From Pseudomonadota bacterium (GTDB taxonomy: Bacteria; Pseudomonadota; Alphaproteobacteria; Rhizobiales; Xanthobacteraceae), in assembly GCA_023386635.1 (NCBI GenBank), contig JAEWJH010000013.1, positions 1 through 10,052 of the forward strand: DNA of 10,052 bases, in the 5' to 3' direction. Below the pieces are notes generated by a model. That model saw only the letters and a program-made list of their open reading frames with translations. It did no database searches and had not been told where the DNA came from. A program made the position numbers and the translations under genes. Shown in pieces: positions 1 through 5,475 of this stretch. Positions within the stretch are counted from its first letter, which is position 1. Every line of letters starts with the position of its first letter.

Positions 1-938
1 GCTGTGGACTCGCGCCGAGCATCGAATGGCTGATCGCGTTCCGGTTCGTGCAGGGCGTCGGCGCGTCGTCGGTGATGGTGATTCCGCGCGCGATCATCCG
101 CGATCTGCACACCGGCACCGAGGCGACGCGGCTGATGGCGCTGGTGATGCTGGTGCTCAGCGTCTCGCCGATCCTCGCGCCGCTGACCGGCAGCGCGCTG
201 ATCGTGCCGTTCGGCTGGCGCGCGGTGTTCGTCGCGGTGACGCTGGTCGCGGTGATCGGCCTCGTGCTGCTGGCCGTATTCCAGAAGGAAACCCATGCGG
301 CCGAGCATCGCGTCGCGGTCAATGCGGCAAGCGTGCTGCGCAGCTTCGGCTATCTGCTGACGCACTGGCATTTTCTCGGTCTGACTTTCATCGGCGGTCT
401 CGGCATGGCGAGCTTTTTCTCGTTCCTCGCCGGTTCCTCGTTCGTCTATATCGAGCATTTCGGTCTGACGCCGACGCAGTTCAGCGTCGCCTTCGCCGTC
501 AACGCGATCGGGTTCATCGGCGCGTCGCAGTTCGCCGCGCCGCTCGGCGAGCGGATCGGCATGGCACGCATGGTCATCATCGCCACCGCGCTTTATGCGG
601 CGTTCACCGTGGCGCTGCTGGTGGTCACGCTCATGGGCGTCGACAGCCTGCCGGTGATGATGGCGCTGCTGCTCGCCGGGTTCACCGCCATGGGCGTGGT
701 GATTCCGTCGACGATGGTGCTGGCGCTTGAAGAACACGGCCCGATCGCCGGCATGGCGTCTGCGCTCGGCGGCACGCTGCAGATGATCACCGGCGGCGTG
801 ATGATCGTCATCGTCAGCCTGGTATTCGACGGCACGCCGTTGCCCATGGTCGCGGCGATCGCCGGCTGCGCGGTCGGTGCGCTCGTCGTCAGTATCGTCA
901 CGCTCGGCTTCGCGCGCGCTTTGCCGCACGGCGCATAG
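1..938 (+). CDS. Bcr/CflA-family drug efflux MFS transporter (5' truncated by window edge)
   Basis: This is the C-terminal part of a 12-helix major facilitator superfamily drug:H+ antiporter, the inner-membrane pump family of Bcr and CflA that exports antibiotics such as bicyclomycin or chloramphenicol. The reading frame is open from base 3, so the start lies outside the window; about 311 residues are present. The opening residues match the family block RFxQGxGA, here RFVQGVGASSVMVIPRAIIRD, followed by SPILAPLTGSAL, which corresponds to antiporter motif C at the end of helix 5. Roughly eight more hydrophobic helices follow with short charged loops, and the chain ends after the last helix with ARALPHGA, as is usual for this family. 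It lies 13 bases before the glutathione S-transferase gene on the same strand, so the two are probably co-transcribed. The substrate cannot be read from the sequence. The family call is firm; the drug specificity is unknown. Confidence 0.88.
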   Translation, partial: CGLAPSIEWLIAFRFVQGVGASSVMVIPRAIIRDLHTGTEATRLMALVMLVLSVSPILAPLTGSALIVPFGWRAVFVAVTLVAVIGLVLLAVFQKETHAAEHRVAVNAASVLRSFGYLLTHWHFLGLTFIGGLGMASFFSFLAGSSFVYIEHFGLTPTQFSVAFAVNAIGFIGASQFAAPLGERIGMARMVIIATALYAAFTVALLVVTLMGVDSLPVMMALLLAGFTAMGVVIPSTMVLALEEHGPIAGMASALGGTLQMITGGVMIVIVSLVFDGTPLPMVAAIAGCAVGALVVSIVTLGFARALPHGA

Positions 939-951
939 GAAGGGGAACCCG

Positions 952-1602
952 ATGGCTCTGACGCTCTATTACCACCCGCTCTCGTCGTTCTGCCACAAGG
1001 TGCAGATCGCGCTTTACGAGAACGCCACGCCGGTCACGCCGCAGAGCGTCGATCTCGGCGACGAGGGCGAGCGTGCTGCGTTCTACAAGATGTGGCCGGT
1101 CGGCAAGTTTCCCGTGCTGCGCGACGATGCGCGCGACACCTTCGTGCCGGAATCGACGCCAATCATCGAGTATCTGCAGATGTACTATCCCGGACCGTCG
1201 CGGCTCATTCCCGACGATGCCGAGCAGGCGCGGCGCGTGCGGCTCATGGACCGCAACGCCGACGTGAACCTGCACATTCACATGCAGAAGGTGATCACCG
1301 ACCGCATCCGTCCCGAGGGGCAGCGCGACCCTTATGGCGTCGCGGACGCACGCAAGAAGGTTGATGCCATGCTCGGCCTGTTCGAGCAGGAGATCGCCGG
1401 CAGAACGTGGCTCGCCGGCGATCAGTTCACGCTCGCGGACTGCGCCGCCGCGCCGCCGCTGTTCTATTGCGATCTCGCGGTGGAGCCGCTCGCCGGCCGT
1501 TACCCGAAGCTCGCGGCCTATCTCGGCCGGCTGAAGCAGCGCCCGTCCTATGCGCGCGCGCTCAAGGAGGCCGAGCCGTTCATGGACTGGGTGCCGCGGT
1601 AA
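952..1602 (+). CDS. Glutathione S-transferase family protein
   Basis: A cytosolic glutathione transferase-fold protein of 216 residues, the usual family length. The N-terminal thioredoxin-like domain (about 1-80) starts LTLYYHPLSSFCHKVQIAL. Ser11, Ser12 and Cys14 are the candidate catalytic residues that activate glutathione. GKFPVL (51-56) carries the conserved cis-proline at 54, and ESTPIIEYL (67-75) is the E-S pair that binds the gamma-glutamyl group. The all-helical C-terminal domain (about 90-216) contains FTLADCA (159-165), the N-capping T-x-x-D box. The ATG at 952 was chosen because AGGAAGGGG lies 7 bases upstream and the beta-strand starts immediately; an earlier in-frame start would overlap the transporter. 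It is probably co-transcribed with the efflux gene, which would fit detoxification of an electrophile, but that is inference. The active-site block differs from the SSCSxRVRIAL of zeta-class maleylacetoacetate isomerase, so MaiA is unlikely. Confidence 0.9.
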   Translation: MALTLYYHPLSSFCHKVQIALYENATPVTPQSVDLGDEGERAAFYKMWPVGKFPVLRDDARDTFVPESTPIIEYLQMYYPGPSRLIPDDAEQARRVRLMDRNADVNLHIHMQKVITDRIRPEGQRDPYGVADARKKVDAMLGLFEQEIAGRTWLAGDQFTLADCAAAPPLFYCDLAVEPLAGRYPKLAAYLGRLKQRPSYARALKEAEPFMDWVPR

Positions 1603-1603
1603 C

Positions 1604-2458
1604 TCAGCCCGCGCGCACCTTCACCTGCATCGCGCCGACGCCGGAAATGGTCGCATCGATCACATCGCCCGGCGCGAGCGGGCCGACGCCTTCCGGCGTG
1701 CCGGTGAGCAGCACGTCGCCCGGCATCAGCGTATAGAACGCCGAGGCGAACACGATCAGGTCGGCGATGCCGATGATCAGGTCGCGGGTGTTGGCCTTCT
1801 GCCGCGTCTCGCCGTTGACGGTGAGATGCAGGTCGAGCGCGGACGGGTTCGCGACTTCGTCGGCGGTGATGAAATACGGCCCGAGCGTCGTATAGGTGTC
1901 GATCGACTTGCGCAGGCTGCGCTCTTCCGGCCCGCGCACGGTGGTGTCGAGGCCGATGCAATAGCCGGCGATGTGGCTCATCGCCTGTTCGCGCGTCACC
2001 TTGTTGGCGCGCTTGCCGATCACGGCCGCCAGTTCGATCTCGTGGTCGGTGCGGCGGTCGGGATGGCGGATGGTGATGCCCTCGCCGGGGCCGACCACCG
2101 AGGATGTCGCCTTCAGGAACAGGCCGACGCGCTGAATCTCCGCCACCTTGTTCTGGTAGTGGATCTCCGGGTCCTGCTGCGCTTCCTCGAGATGCTTCTT
2201 GTAGTTCACCGGTGCGGCGACGACCTTGCCGGGATTGGCGATCGGCGCCAGCAGGGTCAGGTCCTTCAGCGCGTAGGATTTCGCCGTCTTGGCCGCTGCC
2301 GCGATCGGCGCGGCCAGCGAGGCGAGGTTCTCGATCATCATGTCGCTGCGCGGAAACGGATAGCGCTGCGGCGCCAGCGCGTTCAGCGCGTCGGTGACGT
2401 CGAGCACCGTGTCGCCCGTCACCAGACCGAGACGATCGTCAAACCGGCACAGCTTCAT
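1604..2458 (-). CDS. Fumarylacetoacetate hydrolase (FAH) family protein
   Basis: A 284-residue metal-dependent enzyme of the FAH fold, a family of C-C hydrolases, decarboxylases and isomerases acting on 2-oxo or acylpyruvate substrates in aromatic degradation. An N-terminal cap (1-70) is followed by the catalytic domain, beginning at APIANPGKVVAAPVNYKKH (71-89). DHEIELAAVIG (138-148) supplies the metal-binding glutamates E140 and E142, and D171 in GYCIGLDTT supplies the third ligand. KSIDTYTTLGPYFIT (184-198) and LTGTPEGVGP (251-260) are the other family signatures. Annotations such as 2-hydroxyhepta-2,4-diene-1,7-dioate isomerase are common for homologues, but the substrate cannot be deduced. 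The start MKLCRF fits the family, yet the bases directly before the ATG form an intrinsic terminator with no conventional ribosome binding site outside the hairpin. Its stop lies one base from that of the convergent glutathione transferase gene. The gene pair is not evidence for tyrosine catabolism, because the transferase is not zeta-like. Confidence 0.92.
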   Translation of the reverse strand: MKLCRFDDRLGLVTGDTVLDVTDALNALAPQRYPFPRSDMMIENLASLAAPIAAAAKTAKSYALKDLTLLAPIANPGKVVAAPVNYKKHLEEAQQDPEIHYQNKVAEIQRVGLFLKATSSVVGPGEGITIRHPDRRTDHEIELAAVIGKRANKVTREQAMSHIAGYCIGLDTTVRGPEERSLRKSIDTYTTLGPYFITADEVANPSALDLHLTVNGETRQKANTRDLIIGIADLIVFASAFYTLMPGDVLLTGTPEGVGPLAPGDVIDATISGVGAMQVKVRAG

Positions 2459-2490
2459 GAAAAACCCCCCGCGAGATTGTCGCGGGGGTT
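2459..2490 (-). terminator. Canonical intrinsic terminator abutting the FAH-family start codon
   Basis: Read on the minus strand, CCCCCGCGA (2488-2480) pairs perfectly with TCGCGGGGG (2474-2466) over nine base pairs, with a five-base loop. One further G and TTTTTC follow, and then the ATG at 2458. This is textbook Rho-independent terminator geometry for transcription coming from the direction of mepA. It lies 33 bases after the stop of the autotransporter-like remnant and was probably that gene's terminator. The G-run of the 3' arm is also the only Shine-Dalgarno-like sequence before the FAH-family ATG, so it would be sequestered in the hairpin. Confidence 0.75.
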
Positions 2491-2522
2491 ATATCAGCGG
2501 GTTTTGTGCAAGTATATTGGGG

Positions 2523-2690
2523 TTACCAGGTGTAGCGCGCCCCGCCACTGAGCTGACGGCTGGCCGCGTTGGCGCGCAGCTCGCCGTTACAGGCGACGAA
2601 CAGGCGCAGGCTGTCCTGCGTCCATCCGGTGAGTTTCAGGCCGAACACGGCGGCGAGGATTCGCGGCCGGGCGACCGGCTCTACCAACAA
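2523..2690 (-). pseudogene. Remnant of the C-terminal end of an autotransporter-type beta-barrel
   Basis: A short open frame of about 55 codons ends in TAA at 2523 and has no convincing start, only TTG codons at 2690 and 2687. Its last 25 or so residues read RLFVACNGELRANAASRQLS and end ARYTW. By recognition this resembles the last strands of an autotransporter outer-membrane domain: an LFVAYDGEL-like strand, a turn with N-x-x-S-H, then a final strand ending in an aromatic residue. Cys and Arg replace the usual Tyr and His of those motifs, which fits decay. The preceding FGLKLTGWTQDS could be the previous strand. Third positions are G/C rich as in real genes. Nothing resembling the rest of the barrel is found upstream, where the mepA hairpin and mepA begin. 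I infer a truncated, dead gene; a small expressed protein is possible but lacks a start and ribosome binding site. Confidence is moderate because the match is from memory. Confidence 0.45.
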
Positions 2691-2691
2691 T

Positions 2692-2713
2692 GGATCACGG
2701 GCCCGCGTGATCC
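2692..2713 (-). terminator. Hairpin directly after the mepA stop codon
   Basis: GGATCACG (2713-2706 on the minus strand) pairs perfectly with CGTGATCC (2699-2692) over eight base pairs around a six-base CGGGCC loop. It begins at the base after the mepA TAA (2716-2714). The downstream bases ATTGTTGG give only a weak T tract, so it may act as an mRNA 3' stabiliser or a weak terminator rather than a strong intrinsic one. Confidence 0.5.
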
Positions 2714-4027
2714 TTACGGTGCGTTGAGCACCGCTTTGCACGCGGCCGGCAGGTCGGCGAGCTTGATCTGCTTCGGTGGCTTCGGCGTGACGCCGAACGG
2801 TGGCGGCTTGCGCGGCTCGATCGCCTTGGTGAACCAGAATTTGAAATCGGCATCGGCGCAGCCTTCGCCGTGACCGACCGGCGGCTGCTTCTTGCATTCG
2901 GTCGCGCCCGGCGGGCAGGCGAGCCGGACATGGATATGATCATGATGCCCGTACCACGGCCGCACCCTGGTGAGCCATGAGCGGTCGCCGGTGGCGGTGT
3001 CGCACATCTGCTTCTTGATCGCGGCATTCACCAGCACGCGCTCGACGCCCGGCATCTGTGCGGCGGCCTTGATGAAGGCCATGTGCTGCGGCGTGTAGAC
3101 CTTCGGATTGATGTGCTTCCAGTCCGACGCGACCAGATTGTTCGCGGCCATGTCCTCGCGCTGCTGCGCGGACAGGATTTCCTTCGGCATCGGAATGAAC
3201 CAGACGTCGACGTCGAGGCCGGTCTGGTGGCTCACATGGCCCGACACGGCCGGGCCGCCGCGCGGCTGCGCCATGTCGCCGACGAGAATGCCGTTCCAGC
3301 CGGTGGCCTTCGCCGCATGCTCGGAAAAGTTCTTGATGAAGCGCACCAGTTGCGGCGTGCCCCAGTTGCGGTTGCGCGACAGCCGCATCACCTGCCAGTG
3401 CGGACCGTTCACCGGCAGGGCGACCGCGCCCTGCAGGCAGCCCTTCGGATAGTAGCCGATCGGCTCCGACGGCCCTTTGGTCGGCGTGCGGACCGCGGCG
3501 AATTTATATTTCACCGCGTCTTCCATGCCGGGCGGCGGCTTCGGAACGTCGGCGAGTTTCGGCGTGATGGTTGGCGTCGCCGGCGCCGCGGTCGGTGAGG
3601 TTTCTTCCGGAGTCTCGGTGACCGGCGGCGATGTGGGCGCATCCGCCACGGCCGGCGGCGGTGCCGGTGTCGGAGCCGACGGTGCCACGGCGACGGGCGG
3701 CGGGGAGGGCTGTGGCGTGACCGCGAGCGGCGGCTGTTGCGGTGGCGGCGGTGCCGGCTGCTGCTGCGCAACGACCGGTGGCGGTGATGGCGGAATCTGC
3801 TGCAACGGCGCGGGAGCTTGTGGCGCGGCTTGCGGTAGGACTTTCTGCGCTTGCGGCTTCACGGCCGGCGCCGGTTGCGGAGATTGCGCCGGTGCCTGAA
3901 CCGGCGTCGACGCCGCCTCCGGCATTTTCTGCTCGATGGCGGTGCGCTCGTAATGGCGCATGAGGGTGACGCCGCCGGCCGCCGCCGCGGTCACCATCAA
4001 CGCTATGAAAGGGCCGCGCGACAGCAT
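2714..4027 (-). CDS. mepA: Penicillin-insensitive murein endopeptidase MepA with long Pro/Ala linker
   Basis: A periplasmic zinc endopeptidase of the LAS group that cuts D-alanyl-meso-diaminopimelyl cross-links in peptidoglycan. The 437 residues start with a signal peptide or membrane anchor (about 5-22), followed by a low-complexity Pro/Ala/Gln linker (about 40-166). The catalytic domain (about 172-437) begins IGYYPKGCLQGAVALPVNG. Zinc ligands are H267 and D274 in GHVSHQTGLDVDVW (263-276) and H366 in GHHDHIHVRLAC (360-371), with H264, H361 and H364 also conserved. Six cysteines (197, 342, 371, 378, 390, 430) have spacing that matches the three disulfides known for the E. coli enzyme, supporting periplasmic folding. 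The E. coli protein is about 274 residues, and the linker explains most of the excess. The start at 4027 precedes a good signal sequence, although the ribosome binding site is weak. It is divergent from the lipase gene and followed by a hairpin. Confidence 0.95.
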   Translation of the reverse strand: MLSRGPFIALMVTAAAAGGVTLMRHYERTAIEQKMPEAASTPVQAPAQSPQPAPAVKPQAQKVLPQAAPQAPAPLQQIPPSPPPVVAQQQPAPPPPQQPPLAVTPQPSPPPVAVAPSAPTPAPPPAVADAPTSPPVTETPEETSPTAAPATPTITPKLADVPKPPPGMEDAVKYKFAAVRTPTKGPSEPIGYYPKGCLQGAVALPVNGPHWQVMRLSRNRNWGTPQLVRFIKNFSEHAAKATGWNGILVGDMAQPRGGPAVSGHVSHQTGLDVDVWFIPMPKEILSAQQREDMAANNLVASDWKHINPKVYTPQHMAFIKAAAQMPGVERVLVNAAIKKQMCDTATGDRSWLTRVRPWYGHHDHIHVRLACPPGATECKKQPPVGHGEGCADADFKFWFTKAIEPRKPPPFGVTPKPPKQIKLADLPAACKAVLNAP

Positions 4028-4078
4028 GAGCGGAGGTCTATCCGACCCGCCGCATCCTGTCAGGTTAAAACAGTGTGA

Positions 4079-4118
4079 CGGTTAAATGGCCGGCAGCATT
4101 AAGGCTGCTCTTTAACCG
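4079..4118. promoter_or_regulatory. Nested inverted repeat in the mepA/lipase divergent control region
   Basis: The 146 bases between the mepA start (4027) and the chosen lipase start (4174) must hold the promoters of both genes. CGGTTAAA (4079-4086) pairs perfectly with TTTAACCG (4111-4118). Inside, GCAGC (4093-4097) pairs with GCTGC (4104-4108) around ATTAAG. A further GGTTAAA lies at 4063-4069 in direct orientation. TTAA tetramers start at 4065, 4082, 4099 and 4112; the first three are exactly 17 bases apart. This could be an operator or a transcript hairpin. The spacing does not fit the CtrA consensus TTAA-N7-TTAA. I see no confident -35/-10 pair in either direction. Confidence 0.4.
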
Positions 4119-4173
4119 GTGTTAGCGATTTACCGTCTATCGCCAGCGCATGCGTGAATGGGGGACGGAACTG

Positions 4174-5439
4174 ATGCGGTTGTCGCTTCGCGGTTGCCAC
4201 GGGCCGGCTATGAGCCTGATGCTGGTCTTCTTCGGATCGGGATCGGTGGTCATGCCCGCGGCGGCGGAACCGGCGTCGATCCTGCAAGGTCCCCCGGGCG
4301 ATGCGTTTTATGCGCCGCCGCCGTTCCCGAACGGGCCGCGCGGCACGGTGATCTGGAGCCGTCCGCTGGACGCCGCCGCCACCATGGCTTTGCCGAGCGC
4401 CGCGCGAAATCTGCTCGTCGTCTATCGCTCCACCGATGATCGTGGCCGGCCGGTTCCCGTGTCCGGCACGGTGGCTGTCCCGAAAGGCGAAGCGCCACGC
4501 GGCGGCTGGCCGGTGATCACCTGGACGCACGGCACCACTGGTCTCGCTGCGATCTGCGCGCCATCGCGAGATACCAAAGACGGGCCGGAGCACGATTACA
4601 TCGACACCATCCGCACGCTGCTCGATGGTTTCGTCAGCAAGGGTTACGCCGTCGTCGCCAGCGATTATGCCGGCCTCGGCATCGCCGGCTTCCATCCGTT
4701 TCTGCAAGGCGAGCCGACCGGCAGCAACGCACTCGACATGTTGCGCGCCGGCCGCATGGTCGAGCCGGCCATCGGCAAGCGCTATGTGGTGATGGGGCAT
4801 TCGCAGGGTGGACAGGTCGATCTGTTCGCGGCCGCGCTCGGTCCGTCCTATGTTCCGGAGTTCAAGCTGCTCGGCAATGTCGCCTTCGCGCCGGGTTCGC
4901 AGATTGCTGGCCGCCTCGACGCCGTGAGGACCTCAGCAAAGAACGAGCTGTCGTTGCCTTACGTGCTCTACACGATGCAGTCCTATGCGACGACCGACCG
5001 GCGCATCGATCTGCGGCGGATGCTCACCGACGAAGCGCTACGGCATCTGCCCGATCTGCAGGTGCAGTGCATGAGCCACGCGCTGTCACAGGGTTACTGG
5101 TCGACGGCGATCGCCAGGGATCAGTTTGTGGCGAAGCCCGATACGCGCGCTTTTCGCAACGCTGCGGCGCGCAACGAACCGGGCCGGCTGCGGATCGTCG
5201 CGCCGACCATGATCGTGCAGGGCACGGGCGACGTCACTGTGTTCCCGCAGGGCACCGACACGCTGACGAAGCAGCTTTGCGCGCGCGGCAACACCGTGCA
5301 GTACAAGACCATCGCGGGCGCCGATCACAACGGTTCGATGAAGCAGGGTGGTGACGCCGCACGCGCGTTCATCGATGCGCGGTTTGCCGGCGCGAAAGCG
5401 GAGAACGATTGCAAGGCGTTGCCGAAGGCAGGGCAGTAG
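4174..5439 (+). CDS. Secreted LIP-type lipase/esterase (alpha/beta hydrolase)
   Basis: An exported serine hydrolase of the secretory lipase (LIP) type, splitting carboxylic esters of unknown chain length. From the start used here (421 residues) there is an N-terminal signal peptide ending near MPAAAE (27-32). The oxyanion-hole block WTHGTT lies at 117-122, the nucleophile elbow GHSQG at 208-212 with Ser210, the acid Asp353 in GTGDVTV and His385 in ADHNGS. Order, spacing and length fit the family. The ATG at 4174 was preferred because purine-rich GGGGGACGG precedes it at suitable distance and it gives a normal signal peptide. The in-frame ATG at 4150 would add eight residues and lacks a ribosome binding site. 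The gene is divergent from mepA and converges on lepA, with the intervening hairpin overlapping the lepA stop. Substrate and any link to envelope remodelling are unknown. Confidence 0.88.
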   Translation: MRLSLRGCHGPAMSLMLVFFGSGSVVMPAAAEPASILQGPPGDAFYAPPPFPNGPRGTVIWSRPLDAAATMALPSAARNLLVVYRSTDDRGRPVPVSGTVAVPKGEAPRGGWPVITWTHGTTGLAAICAPSRDTKDGPEHDYIDTIRTLLDGFVSKGYAVVASDYAGLGIAGFHPFLQGEPTGSNALDMLRAGRMVEPAIGKRYVVMGHSQGGQVDLFAAALGPSYVPEFKLLGNVAFAPGSQIAGRLDAVRTSAKNELSLPYVLYTMQSYATTDRRIDLRRMLTDEALRHLPDLQVQCMSHALSQGYWSTAIARDQFVAKPDTRAFRNAAARNEPGRLRIVAPTMIVQGTGDVTVFPQGTDTLTKQLCARGNTVQYKTIAGADHNGSMKQGGDAARAFIDARFAGAKAENDCKALPKAGQ

Positions 5440-5454
5440 ACGTCTCTCTTCAGT

Positions 5455-5475
5455 GTCTGACGCGAAGCGTCAGAC
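5455..5475. terminator. Palindromic hairpin between lipase and lepA, overlapping the lepA stop
   Basis: GTCTGACGC (5455-5463) and GCGTCAGAC (5467-5475) form a perfect nine-base-pair stem around GAA. The element starts 15 bases after the lipase TAG and includes the lepA stop codon and its last codon. There is no T run on either side, so it is at best a weak bidirectional terminator or 3'-end stabiliser shared by the two convergent transcripts. Confidence 0.45.

Noticed and set aside
952..2458. The glutathione transferase and FAH-family genes as the maiA-fahA pair of tyrosine degradation
   Set aside because: The transferase lacks the SSCSxRVRIAL active-site block of zeta-class maleylacetoacetate isomerase, the genes are convergent rather than co-directional, and the FAH-family protein is the 284-residue broad type rather than a fumarylacetoacetase of about 420 residues.
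3477..3899. Glycine/cysteine-rich open frame on the plus strand
   Set aside because: It is the antisense shadow of the MepA Pro/Ala linker codons and has no ribosome binding site or recognisable domain.
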